DNA of 64,000 nucleotides, taken from NCBI GenBank assembly GCA_009823395.1, contig CM020509.1:15733001-15797000 (forward strand), written 5' to 3'. This document shows, one piece after another, positions 1 through 12,300 of the stretch. Under the pieces are notes generated by a model. It did no database searches. It had not been told where the DNA came from and worked only from the letters and a program-made list of their open reading frames with translations. Each line of letters starts with the position of its first letter. The first letter of the stretch is position 1. The position numbers and the translations under genes are program-made. The DNA is from Thamnaconus septentrionalis. Its lineage: Eukaryota; Chordata; Actinopteri; Tetraodontiformes; Monacanthidae.

Positions 1-30
1 GCCGGAGAGTTTGGACGGAATGCAGTCAGG

Positions 31-33
<3 letters not shown>

Positions 34-86
<53 letters not shown>
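34..86. repeat. (GT)n microsatellite
   Basis: About 26 uninterrupted GT units near the left edge. Confidence 0.95.
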
Positions 87-89
<3 letters not shown>

Positions 90-2689
90 AAGCTCAGCGC
101 CATTTTGCTGAATAATCCTGATCCGATAACGCTGCACCTCCACGCTGACCTGATTAGAAAACGCTAAATGTCATCCGCAATTTTCTTGTCAGTGGGAAAG
201 AAGAAATGTTTAATGCGGCGGCGCACTAAGTGATATTCCCCATGGATCGCTTTCTGTCAATTTAAGTCGCCTTCTGGTTTGACTCAGCGAGCCCTCTGAC
301 TCAATTACCACCCCGGCCAACGGCCCCTTCACCCGGAAACTCTGCGTTTTTGAGGCTATTGTTTTTCAGACGGCGGGGACGCCGTGGCGTGATATAACTG
401 TGCCGCAGCGCAACCACCCCGCCGCCCACCACCACCTCCACCACCACCAAAGTCACCCTCCTCACCCCCACCACCTCCCGACTTGGAAACGATGCAAACT
501 CACAAGCTCGCACACGAGCTCATTCTTTCGTTATTATTACCTCCATCTGCTCGCCCTCATCGTTCTCCTTCTTTGTCTCTGTCTAGCCCTGCATTTTGCG
601 GGGAGTATTTATAGTCGCTTTAACCCCAGTGGAAAACTCCAGTGTTTACACCCAACTGGCAGAGCCTACATGTTCCACCACCTTGAAGAACTAACAGGAT
701 AGATCCTGCAACACATGGGCGGAGGAGCTGGAGCCGCAAACCGCAAACCTGCGAAAAGTAAAAAAAGAAAAAAAGAAAGATAAAAAAAAATAAACAACAT
801 CAATTCTCCCCAAAACGTATGTAAATTTTGCGCGCAGCTACTTCACAGAGGGGTGGCAGAGCAAAGCGCGGAACGCGACGTGTTTTTTGGATCGGTAAAC
901 AGCGGAGGGATATTCAGCCCGAGAGGATGTGAGCGTGCCGCGGTGAAACAGAGCGGAAAACATTGTGCTGCCATGTTTGAGGACGCAAACCAGCAACCCG
1001 AGCGCCATTCTGATAGGGAGGCAAGATGAAAATGTTTTTCCGCCTGGTATCCGCTAAAATGTATTTCTCGCCTCCTCGTCTGCAAATCCGGCACCTCGTC
1101 TCAGCTCGGCTCACCGCTCCTGATTGGGTTAGCGAACCCCTGGGAACGGCACTATATTATAGCGCACCTCTCATCCCGCCACTCTTGTCAATTACAGGAA
1201 TGGATTTTATACGGCAGACGGGCCGGGATGAGTCGACTCTTTCCTTCCTGGAGCCCGGGCCACTTAAACATTCATACAAAGTGAAGCGACTCTATATATA
1301 GCTTGTTAAGAATGGACGGGCTAAGAAAAGTAACATTCAAAGTCACTTAAGGGCATGGAGCGGAAAATAAGAAATAATAATGTATCAAATTTCCTCAGAA
1401 ACTGTGTTAATGAACTCAAGGTAAACTCCATAAATCACTTTTAAAAATTTGTGCATATCTGATGTGTTTTGATAAACTTGTCAGATGAGGACAAACCTTA
1501 TAAGAAGGCATTTGAGCTAACCGTTTAAACAATAATAATGTTGTGTTGTGTTAATAATAATAATTTTGGAAATTGGACAGGATTAGCAACAAATGACTGA
1601 GTGCTTCTCTTCCTCAGTAAATATTTCACTTCTCAACTCGCTGCTAAAATGTCAAGAGATTCATAACCTATTCATCTATTTTCACTTTTTTAAATTTACA
1701 TGATTACAGAAAGGGTGATTTCTTTGTGTCACAGTAAACTTTTTTTTTCTTCCATTTTCCAGTCACCAATACACACGCACACTATGCATTATGCAAAGGC
1801 AGAAGCGGGGGACTGTGCAGCACAAGGGGGGGAAAGACTCGCGTGCGACTCGTCCCGTCTGCCAGTCCAATTAGAGGCCGGGAACGGTGACATAAACTCT
1901 GCAATCAGTGCAGCGTTCATGCTCGAGCAGCATGGGGGAAGACTCTTTAACAGGCCGTTTACTCCTGCACCCTTGTCCCGGACCAGTCGACTGTGCCTTC
2001 TCTCTTCCTTTTTTTTTTCTCAGAACAGGATAATCAGATTACTTGGCGGGGTTTAAAACCTCCTGCCAAACGTCATTTGTTTTTTGTTGTGTTTTTTGTA
2101 AACAGGAACACATCCGCCGTGTTATGTCATTTATTTGAAGTTGTAATCAAAAGCTCATTATAGGCTCTACTACTATCACGTAGACTCCATGGCCGACTCC
2201 GACTCCCTGATACCGAGTGCTTTGCTGTCATTAGCGTCAAGAGGAACTTTCTTTTCCTGACTTGACTTCCACACCACCAGCCCATGCAGCACAGTTCGCT
2301 TTCAGAACCATCCATGATCAGAAGAGCACGGCCTTAAAATGACTCTGCTTTGATTTCAGCTTCTGTTTGCTGCTGTTTCTGATGCCATATCTCAAGATTA
2401 AAAGAAGAGCTCTCGGTGAAAGCGGCAGTTCGCGAGCATTGATCGTACACTTGGGGAAAAATGTGTTTAAAACTGTGCTTGCGATGGGATTGTAACTGTG
2501 CTACGTCGCCGTCTGGAGTCACGACCGCTGTAGGGCGTCGTTCTATGTATATCACCAGGACGGTCCTGTGACTGCAACTTAAATCTGTTTTTGTCACTTC
2601 CAAGATTTTTTTCCACACTGGATGAAAAGCAAATTGAGAATCAAGATAATATTCCTCCTCTGTCTAATCGATGTGAATGAACTATCCCA

Positions 2690-2723
2690 CACACACAACA
2701 CACACACACACACACACACACAC
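2690..2723. repeat. (CA)n microsatellite, imperfect
   Basis: About 16 CA units with one interruption near the left end. Confidence 0.9.
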
Positions 2724-2846
2724 GGGCATGTACCAAAATATCACAGTTGGGCAGAGTGGGAGGGGTTGGAGGGCCAGAACCTTAATGTTTTAATTTTTCT
2801 TATATTTCAGAAATCAAGACAGTATTTTCTTGCCATGCTTGTAAAA

Positions 2847-2848
<2 letters not shown>

Positions 2849-2915
<67 letters not shown>
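2849..2915. repeat. (AAT)n microsatellite
   Basis: About 22 uninterrupted AAT units; the poly-Asn and poly-Leu frames across it are artefacts of the repeat. Confidence 0.95.
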
Positions 2916-3001
2916 TGAACAACTGGATGGTCCTTCTTTGCAAAAAAAATGTTTTTCAAACATTTAGATGTATTACTTTTTTTTTTACAAACCACTGGTC
3001 T

Positions 3002-3076
3002 AATAGATAGATAGATAGATACATAGATAGATAGATAGATACATAGATAGATACATAGATAGATAGATAGATAGAT
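3002..3076. repeat. (GATA)n tetranucleotide repeat with CATA interruptions
   Basis: ATAG/GATA units interrupted at intervals by ATAC; likely length-variable. Confidence 0.95.
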
Positions 3077-4097
3077 TTGCATATACCTTTGCATGTCAAA
3101 GCTATTTGCTTGAGATGAATATTCTTTTGTTGCTATTTTGCACTCTGAAGCAACTCCGAGGAACATTTTCAATACAGTTCCACAGTTCACCCCAACATTT
3201 AGCAGCAACACAGTGATGGAACAACAGGAAAACAACTTTCGCAATGACTCAAGATAAAATGGATGACATTGATAAGAGTTGGAGTATAACTGGATTATGT
3301 CAAAAAATACCATCAAAAGTGAACATAATCAAAGAAAATTGAACGGCCAAAGAAGAGGCCCTGCTTATCAATGCTTGCCAGAGGCAAAGGGGGCTGAGCG
3401 ATGCAAAGGCACCTCTCACCTTGGCTGCACACAGGACACTAGAGGTCCTGGTGGTGGCGGTGGGGCCGGATAACTGCTGGCTGACTGGCTGACTGACTGG
3501 CTGGCTGGGTGATTTATCTGACACGGATGGGCCAAGGATAATGTCTGGATGGTGTGCGGTGGGAGAGGGGGCAGCTTGTCGTTATTTATGAAGAGGAATG
3601 AAAGCGGACGCGACAAGGCTGCAACGACTCCATCACGCTGCCGGCGGCCGAGCAGCAGCAGCAGCAGTAGTGGGGCTGGTTGGGGATAGAAGCCTGATTG
3701 TCAGGCACAATCAGGTCAAACGCGCTACATGTTATACCTTACATAATTACAGTCATGAATGAAGAGGCAGGATCGGGTGGAGTTCCCACATACTGTAGGT
3801 CATTGAGACAAAGATGTGTTTGGCTTGATTCTAGCGAGAACAATTAAAAAGAGCCTGTGTCGTCTGGAACATGAGGAAGTCACTCATCACTGTTGGCTAA
3901 TCACTTAAAAAAAATAATAAAAAAAATTATTTTCCTGATCCGTAATGAGCATCTCCTTCGTGGGTCGGCCAGTTTTTAACCATTAAAAACTCACTCAAAC
4001 CAACATCGCAAGCATCATTCTTCAGTATCCCTGATAAAAAACAAATAATAACGATATAAAAAAACAATCCAAAAGCTGGAGTGTCAGAGTGGCTCAC

Positions 4098-4302
4098 CTG
4101 CGTTCCTGAGTTTCTTGTTCCGGTACACGGACAGAATGACGAGGACGTTGCCCAGGATGTCCACGACGATGGTGAAGATCAGCACGCTGGCCAGCGCAGT
4201 GGACAAGCCGGAGGACGAGGCGGCGCTCAGTCCGCAGCCGCCACTCGCGTTGCGGGACGCGCAGCTCGAACCGTTGCCACCAGGCTTCAGCTCGAAATCC
4301 AT
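4098..4302 (-). CDS. mtnr1al: Melatonin receptor type 1A-like, first coding exon (partial gene)
   Basis: Melatonin-binding class A GPCR of the plasma membrane, normally coupled to Gi. Seen: the minus strand encodes 68 residues beginning MDFELKPGG. They include two N-glycosylation sequons (NGS, NAS) in the extracellular tail and then a first transmembrane helix, LIFTIVVDILGNVLVILSVY, with the GN pair typical of TM1, followed by RNKKLRNAG. The exon ends in phase 1 at a good donor (GCAG|GTGAGC). Known: melatonin receptors have exactly this two-exon structure, with intron 1 after RNAG. The start is the ATG at 4302; the open frame continues upstream but without another ATG. The second exon, of about 290 codons, is not in the window and must lie left of position 1, so intron 1 exceeds 4 kb. 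The IFTIVVDILGN core is MTNR1A-like rather than MTNR1B-like. The 'a-like' (Mel1d) assignment is inferred from the 5q35-type neighbourhood and is less certain than the family. Confidence 0.9.
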
Positions 4303-4860
4303 GTCCCCCTCAGGGCGCGCGGGCCATGGCGGGGGCCACTTCAAGGAACCAGGTGGAGGGGGCGCGCGAATGAAAGTGAGACCCCCCCTTCCTCCCTGCC
4401 TGCCGGCACAACCAACGGCACCTAGAAGAAATAATAGAGAGAGAATTTAGCACGAGGGGTCTTACCCTCTCCCTCTCTCTCTCTCCCTCTCCCTCTCTCC
4501 CTCTCTCTCTCACTCTCCCCGTGTGTGCCTGACGTTACCGGCGGGGCCGAGGCGCGCGCCGATTTTACGCACGCACGCTAGACGCACGGAGGTGAGAGGA
4601 AGAGTTTGGGAGCCCCGCGAGCGAGTCGTCGCCGCCGTCTCCGCGAGTCACTGCGCGCCGCCGCTCCATCCCGCCGCCCGAGGAGCTCCAGAGGCGCGCG
4701 AAGGCTAGCTGCTGCTGCCCCGGTGCGTAATGGAATTGCCGGGGTGATGCGAAGCGAAGCTCTCCCTCCGCGCGCAGCTCTTTGCGGGTGACGCGCGTGC
4801 GTGCGTGCGTGAGATGGCATCGAGTTGAGATGCCGTCAGCGAGCGCGGGCGGGCGATAAG
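4303..4860 (-). promoter_or_regulatory. CpG-rich 5' region of the melatonin receptor
   Basis: GC- and CpG-rich DNA directly upstream of the receptor start, interrupted by a CT/CCT-rich tract at about 4465-4513 (GA-rich on the transcribed strand). It has the look of a CpG-island promoter and 5' leader. I see no clear TATA box and cannot place the transcription start. Confidence 0.45.
4310..4327 (-). promoter_or_regulatory. Short upstream ORF before the melatonin receptor start
   Basis: A five-codon frame (M-A-R-A-P-stop) opens with an ATG in a strong context (GCCATGG) and stops only 7 nt before the receptor ATG at 4302. If transcription starts upstream of it, it would be read first and could limit receptor translation by requiring reinitiation. 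Seen in sequence; the effect is inferred. Confidence 0.45.
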
Positions 4861-5497
4861 GCAACTGGCTGGAAGCCGCGTGGAGTATCACGTGCTTTTA
4901 AAAGATTTTTTTTAAAAATTTGTTTAATGATGTCAGTGACAACTTTGATCTCGAGCAAAGTAAACACCGTAACGAGGGGGAAACAGTTGCTTGTCCATTA
5001 TCAGTGTCAACTTTTGCAGCAGCTACTGCCGCCCTCATGATTAATTTAACTGCACTATTTTGATTCGCTGTTTCTGAGCTCGTCGTGTGCATAGAAATGG
5101 CGCCTTCGTGTGTCCGACGACCACTCTTACAGACTGAGAGAGAGGAGGCGGTGAGAGAGCCGAGAGCTGCTTCCACTGTCTAACTAAACAGGAAGGTTTA
5201 TCAGCTCGTAAACTTCCCATCTTCACAACTTCACACGTTTAAAATTAAATTAAATGGATATATTGCGCTGATATTGCCCTCTGTTAGATAAAGGTCATAA
5301 TAGCAGTCTTAACGTTTTCCACAATAAAGTCATGTAAAAAGAAAAGAGCTACTGTTTTTTTTTTTGTATCAGAAAACGACTATTTTTAAATTTCCTCAGT
5401 CATGTCATGCCATGTGACCTGCAGTTTGCATGGCCCAGTGTGGAACAAATGGACTACATAACAATAACGACATGCAATGGAATAGAAAATATGTTTT

Positions 5498-5532
<35 letters not shown>

Positions 5533-6150
5533 AAGTGGAGTCACTCAAAAAAAGAAATAGCTAATGCATTTTTATTGGCTAATAATTTTCGTGTTACTGC
5601 GTCATTTCACATTGTGCCATATTGTGCCATTAAGTACAGCAGCCAAGAATGTTGCTCTTCCCAATGTTTTGTGATTTTACCTTGATGTCACAGCTGGTAT
5701 AAGAACATTATGAGTCAGGAGTCTGGTGTCATACATTATAAAAAAAACAAAAACAGAAAAGTTCATTTGTCTGTCATGATGTGTCTTACCACTAGATGGC
5801 ACTGTATGTATAAGACACAGTGCCTTTAAAATTATGTCTAAAAAAAACAGCAAATGTGCTAAAATAAAGGATTAACGTGTGATGTTTTTTTTTTATCTTA
5901 AGATCTCTGCTGCTCTTTTCAGTTTTCCAATAAAACATTAATGTGGTTATTATTATATTATTGAATAAAAAAAATCTTCTAAAAGAAAAAAAGAAAACCT
6001 GCTTCTTCTCATTTCATGAGGCTGTCCATCAAGCCTAAAACTAATGAAAGCAGGTTGATGGTTCAAAACTTTCGTGATGATTCATGACAAAGTGGATGCG
6101 TCCTGTGAGCAGCTGCTTTCATGTGCAGCACTCAGCTCTGAACAAAACTG

Positions 6151-6194
<44 letters not shown>

Positions 6195-8449
6195 GTCCAG
6201 TGCCTTGCAAATTAATCCTGCTTCTGTCGAACAAAAAGCAGGAAGACGCTGCAGCTGTCGTGCTTCTGCTTGTGTTTGTTGTTCTCCATGTTTCGTCCTC
6301 CAGGTTTGCCTCCTTTGTGCCGCCACCGTTGTCTCCTCCTCGTTAGTTTCACCAGCTCCTCATTATCCTCACCTCGTGTCTCTGGGTCTGTGCGCACCTG
6401 TTAGTGTTTGCCGCCCAGTTGCATTTGCCTCACCATTTGTCTTTTTTTGTACCTTCAGAGAACAATGTGTGTGCTCTACACTCTCCAGTCTTTGAACTAA
6501 ATCTTTGTTTGGCTCCTCATATGCACGTGTTTGTGTATCAAATTTGCTGACAAGACCCGCCTTAATTTTTTTTTTTAACCCACTGACGTTAACCCCAGAG
6601 TCAACACACAGTTCAGCCATTGTATTCACAGAATGATTGAGCATATCACTCACTCAGTGTGAGTGTTTCGTGCAATTATTCAGTCCTCCTGTGTTTTGTG
6701 GCTATGGCGTAAACTGCTACATGAGTGAAAGATACAGTTTAAGCCAACAAGAGATGCATCATATAACTCTGTGAAGAGCCAAAGTCAGGAAATGACAGAA
6801 TAAATGGTCTCTATTTGTGAAACTATCCAGTCCTTTTTTAATCACTGATTGCTGGAGTCCTGAATTATATGCATGACTCACAAACTCAATTCACATGTGC
6901 GGAAGTTTGATTGCGTTTTGTTCCACTTCTCAATGTTTCCTGCGCTAGAGCGATATAAAGTGACCAAATGGCAAAACGAAAACATGAAAATATTTTTAGG
7001 AGAAAAAACACAAACAAAAAACAGTCAAATGTTGCTGCAAAACAGACCGTAAACTAGGAAACAAAGGGAAACGGAATAGCTACAACAACAAACAGGAAAA
7101 TTGAACTGTCTTTGTTTACTCTGAGCAAAACCAATACCCAAGGACAGCAGTCCTAAAAGCAATCGTGTTTTTGCCACTCGTTAAAAAAAACAGAGAAGAT
7201 TTGATCTTAGAACATGTAAGTGTTGCTTCAAATCAAAGACAAAAACTAAAAGCCACACTGTCAAACAGCACGTAAGAAAGGAACCGCTCCTTAAGTGCAG
7301 CCTGGTGCAGTCATACTCCCCTCCTCCTCCTCCTGTTGGCTGCGGGTTAAGAACAGGTGTGCTGCACCAATCAGGCTCCCGGCTGAGGTTGAAGGTTGGA
7401 ACTGGTGAAAGCTGGAGAAATCGCAGGCGCACTGGACGAAGCCTCACGACAGTGCGAAACTGACCAACCCCTGAGCAGCAGGGGTCCAACTGCAGGACCG
7501 ACAGAGAAGAGGGAAGCAGGGAGGCCTCGGGCCAGAACATCAAACACTCGCTAGAACTTTGAGCAACTGTAGACAAGAAGAAGAAGAAAAAAGTCCTTGT
7601 GGGCGATCATGAAAGCCAATCATATGCAATTTATCTTTGTTTAAACTAGTCTGAATAAAAGAGCTGGCAGTTCAACTTCTAAGGGGGACATCATGTGGTC
7701 CAAACCCAGTGTATGCTGTCTTGTTGGCCTGTGGCTCTTTTCTTTTCTTTTTTTGGTTTGGCTCACTAAATTAACTCTGGATACATTTAGTCAAGTATGT
7801 TAAAAGCACTTGTCATCTTCCTGCTGGCTGGCGCTTGATATTTTGCAAGGACAATACTCCGAGTGTAGGCAGCTGCTTCGCTCAAACAGCTTCCCCAGTG
7901 TCCCGTACAAGTAGGTTATACATGAAAAGAATTTGACCCATTAGCATCATGTGTATGGACACTAATTGAATGTAAATTAAGCACAATGCAGCCGATTATG
8001 TGTTGGCTATTGACTGTGTTCTAATATTTGTACCAAAAAGCTTCAGAACACAGGAAGTGAGAGCTCGGAACATTTCCCCCAAGCCTCGATCAGACCTGGG
8101 GACATCAAGCACTCTCGTCTTTTGGGGTCATTTTAGGATCTGCTCTGGAGCTACTGATCACACCATAAGAGAAAAACTCAAAGTAAAGAATGCTATTTAT
8201 CACCAAGCAACTGTGTCTTTTAAGGTTTTTGGCTCACATTTAATTCACTGTTGGAGTATTCACTGTTACCACCAGAGTGAGATTGCCACCCAGGTTGTGC
8301 ATAATATGTGTGAAACAACAAGAGACCAGAGTGATATCTGAAAAAAAAAAAAAACAACAATTTAAAAAAAAATGTTTAATGACTCTTTGGCAAAGTGGTA
8401 CAATGAATTGACCAATTGGAAGAAAAGCACAAATTAATCACAGTCCACT
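4861..8449. other. Intergenic DNA between the melatonin receptor and neurl1b
   Basis: No gene recognised. It contains a TTG tract at about 5502-5533, a CTCF-like motif at 5789-5803, a GT microsatellite at 6152-6192 and several A/T runs. Open frames here are short and have no family resemblance. The 5' ends of the two flanking genes do not face each other: the receptor promoter points left, and the neurl1b 3' end lies on the right. Confidence 0.6.
6152..6192. repeat. (GT)n microsatellite
   Basis: About 20 uninterrupted GT units. Confidence 0.95.
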
Positions 8450-9113
8450 TTTATTCATCTGACAATGTGCAAAAACCAGATTCTTCACTCTATACGTTCC
8501 AACTCCCCCGCTTCCTCTAATCGGACCGACGAACCGACCGCGCACCTCTTCCACTTGCTGCTACAGACTCCACATTTTGCCTTGTTTGCATATGTACATG
8601 TAGAAAAATGGCTGCACTGGGGCTGTAACCATGGAGACACAACGCGACAGATCTAAGGCACTGGGCTCGGGCGCCGTCGACTACACTTGGCTGAAGCACA
8701 TTTCATAAATCAAACAACACAGTGAGGGAGAAAAGACAAAATGTACATGGCTGGCTCTCCGCCCCCCCCCCCCCCCCCATCACCCACCCCCCAACCCTGC
8801 CCAGTTAGCTCAGTGAACACACGTGACATTAAAAATAGACACCACATAGATAAAATAGAAGCTCACAAGCCTTCTCTTATTTCTCTTGTCAAAATAAATG
8901 AGCTTGTGTTTGCAGTCTTTGTACATCAACTAGGGTCATCCCCGGGGAGTCTTTTTTTTTTTCCCACCTCCAGAAAACAGATTAGAAAAAAAAAAAATAG
9001 GCACCATTGTGTCCGAGTTTGGCTCATCTCCAGATAGATTTCCAAGTCCAACCCATCCTGAGGTGGAGAAGACCACCGCGCGCAAGACGCAGTACCTGCT
9101 CGCGTGCGGCCCA
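8450..9113 (-). other. neurl1b: Probable neurl1b 3' UTR
   Basis: On the minus strand the first AATAAA hexamer I find after the stop is at 8455-8450, giving a 3' UTR of about 0.66 kb. The stretch includes a run of about 18 C at 8761-8778 (G on the transcript) and A/T runs. The end point is inferred from the hexamer only. Confidence 0.4.
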
Positions 9114-9361
9114 TCACGGCCGGTACGTCTTGATGACGTCCTTGATGGGCCTCCTGCAGATGGGACAGCACGCGTTGATCTGCCTCTTGAGCTTCAGCCC
9201 GCAGTCGTTGCACAGGCACATGTGGCCGCAGGTGTAGATGACCGTGTCCACCTCCTGGTCGAAGCAGATGGTGCATTCTCCGTTTTTGCCAGCAGGGGGC
9301 AGCTCCGGAGCGGGGACCGTAGGAGAGACCGGCGGGCTGAGAGGGGAGCTGGGAGCGGTGA
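9114..9361 (-). CDS. neurl1b: neurl1b coding exon 6 (RING domain and stop)
   Basis: 248 nt, residues 508-589. A Pro/Ser-rich lead-in precedes a C3HC4 [18 protein letters not shown] and CCPIC pairs in correct spacing, ending DVIKTYRP then TGA. All eight zinc ligands are present, so the ligase should be active. Confidence 0.96.
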
Positions 9362-12300
9362 CTGAGGCACGGAGAGGTAGAAAAAAAAGATATTAATAAA
9401 GTATAATAATATATAGATTTTAGATGTATAGATTTTTGCTGATTATTTCTTGTGTTTTTTTGGGGGGATTTATTGTGTTTTGCACTGCATTTTCTCCAAC
9501 ACATTCCTACAAAATATTACTCACTTTTTACCATATATCAAATATATCAAATTTGTCCGCAGTGGAGATGCTCACATGAAGTGTTTTTCTGATTTTTATT
9601 TTAACATGTCGTTGGGGTTGTCTTCACTTGTATAAAACAACAATTTAAAATTGCCTTGGCTTAGTTTTGGAGGATCTGTGGGGATCAAATGTCATCGTGA
9701 TATCATGACTCTTTCGGCAGCCAAGAAATAAGCAGAAGCAGGGAAGTGTGAGGCTGCTTCCTTCCAGGCTGCAACATCTGAAAGCTGTTGAAAGTGTCCG
9801 TCTCAATTTTCTGCAGCGCAACGCGATCTTATCGAATGTCTCCAACATTGTGTCCAACACGCCGTCCCGCAATCCAAAAACGCTAATGACAATTGAAAAG
9901 CACTGAAACTAGATAATTATTGGTTGATTTGAAAGAAGAAGTAGTAGTTGCCAATACTTTTTTTTTTTTTTCCAACCCCCTTTTGGTGGTGATTCATCAC
10001 CACCAAAAGCAGCTCCGTGTCCCAACTGTGAAGTTATCTCTCAGCATCAGTCAGTGAAGCATCTCTGCTGGGACCCGGTCAGAGCCATCTGGTATTTGGA
10101 CGGCCAACATTTCATTTGGGGCCTTTGAAAAATACATCCATACATATCTGGAAACCTACCAAGCGACGACTCTGAGGCCGAGGAGGATCTGTTGACGCTG
10201 AAGGCCAGGTCTGAGTCGCTGTCCTCGGGGCTGCTGCTCTGAGAAGTGCTGGAGGACATGGAGGGGGGGCTGGACTGCAGCGTCCCTGTGTCACAATGAC
10301 AAACACACAGAAGAACATTAATATATACAGTTAGATTCATGCAGTCCGGGAGGAAAAATAATGTCTGACTGGGGGTTAATACAATGCACCCACAACGTTA
10401 CGGTCTCGTACTTTACGTACCAGACATCAAATATTACATTTTATACGTTCTTTTTTGTTGCTGTTGTTTTTCTACAACACAGTACGTTCACAAGTAAGTC
10501 TGTGGTTTTTAGTTTCGCTAAGTCGAACATGTCGGAGCTGCTGGGAATTTACGTGGGAGTGGTGGGAGTAGGACAGATAGGTCACAGCTCTAAATTGAAC
10601 AGCCGTTCAGACAGAAACTACTCAGCCGCATTCCTGCAGTCTGGGAACATACAAATTATGTACAGACCCTGGCTGAACTTGGTCAATGGGTAATAATTGG
10701 CTATTTTTGTACATTTTTTTAAATTTTTTATAAAGATTGAGATTTTAGGAGCAAACTGTTTGCTTTTATGAAGTTAAAAAAAAAAGAGAGAGCCTGATGG
10801 CCTTGTCCACACGTACGCAAGTATTTTTACAGCTTTCTATTTGCACTCTCGCCTTTTATTCAAATGCAAACAATTTTTTTTTTTTGGTCACGAAAAACAT
10901 CACTTTCGGGAAACTTCCCTCAGGGTTATAAAAACGGACGTTTCCTCGCTTCTCTTTTTTCGACAGAGTCTCGTCAAAAACCCCTTTGTTGCCCCTGAAG
11001 CAACCGGCGCAACAGCAGCAGCAGGCGGAAGCAACAGACGCGCGTCCAGTTTAATGTTCATCCGCACTCACACCGCAAGCGAGGACGAGTGAGAGGCGTC
11101 ACATTCCCGTTTCCTCCGTTTGTTGTTTACATTCCAACTACAGTGTGTGCGTGTGTTTTACATTTCTGATTTACTTCAGACTGCCGATTGGCCAAAGGAC
11201 CAGTGGGTTTGTGTGAGTTGGATGTTTGTTTTTATATACATGTATATTTAAAACAACACTGCTAAAATAGAACATAAACACAACAGAACAAAAGCAACTG
11301 TTGCCCTTCTTTAAAAAATAACCAACCAATTTAAACATACCTGTCCTTCAACAGTGAACTATTCAAGGTGATTTTTGCTGTAACGAGGAGGACCTGATTC
11401 ATCTGTCGTTCTGCTTCATTCATTCATACAAATTAGGGATGTTAACAATTAATCGATCATCGACTAATTGTTTATTAAGAATTTAATCGATTAAATTCAA
11501 TTACTAGCAATTAAGTGAACATTTTTTACACGGGTAGTTAATATGATAACAGTGTAGTGGAAGGAAAGAGCAATTCACCTGTAGATACTGTGACGGTCGT
11601 TTTAAACAACCTTTTTTTTTAAAAAGGTTGGAAATGTGACCCATTAGAAGTCAATTTAAAGTCAGAGGATAAATGTTTAGGGTGTTTTTACTGTTCTCTA
11701 ACGTAAAAATGGGTCACATTGGACCCTCAACATTATTTAAGGGTTAAATAATGTGTTCCTTACACATTTTTATTGTGAAATTTAGGTTCTCAGGAAAAAT
11801 CGCCGCTTATCAATTAATAGTTAATCGATCAATAAGGTCAATCAACTAACGATTAATGAATGAATCGATAATTTGCATCCCTCATACAAATACAACCAGT
11901 TCCAACATCGCGATCCACAGCTGAGCCCAGCTGGCAGGTTGAGACGCCACCACAGGGAAACTGATCCCGGCAGTTGCACTACGCCGATCACTATCGTGCA
12001 GAATTGCAAACGCTGTCATCGGCACGGAAAACCCGGAGGAGGTCGTTCGTCAGGTGCTTATGCACCAGTGTTGGCGAGTAATCTACTACTAAGTAATACA
12101 CTACTGTAATCAAACTACTCTTTAAGATGGTAATTACATTATAATTACTTTATCAAGTAAGGATTTCGTTACTTTTCCGAAATCTTCTAATTATTTTAAC
12201 AATATGGGCTGTGCAAAAGGCACCGGTGCTGTACATGAGTTTGTTCTGTGAAATGTGCAGTTTGTGTTCAGAGAGCAAACATTCATTTTCATCAATTGCA

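Larger units (their letters stand above)
1..4097. other. Left part of melatonin receptor intron 1
   Basis: No exon of the receptor or any other recognisable gene is seen. The stretch holds a GT microsatellite at 34-86, a CA tract at about 2690-2723, an AAT tract at 2849-2915 and a GATA/CATA tract at 3002-3076. The sequence around 840-1300 is moderately CpG-rich but gives no supported exon. Confidence 0.6.

Noticed and set aside
2622..3316. Poly-Asn and poly-Leu frames
   Set aside because: Translations of AAT and GATA microsatellites.
4084..4344. Melatonin receptor start at 4344
   Set aside because: The codon there is TTG, not ATG; the first in-frame ATG is at 4302.
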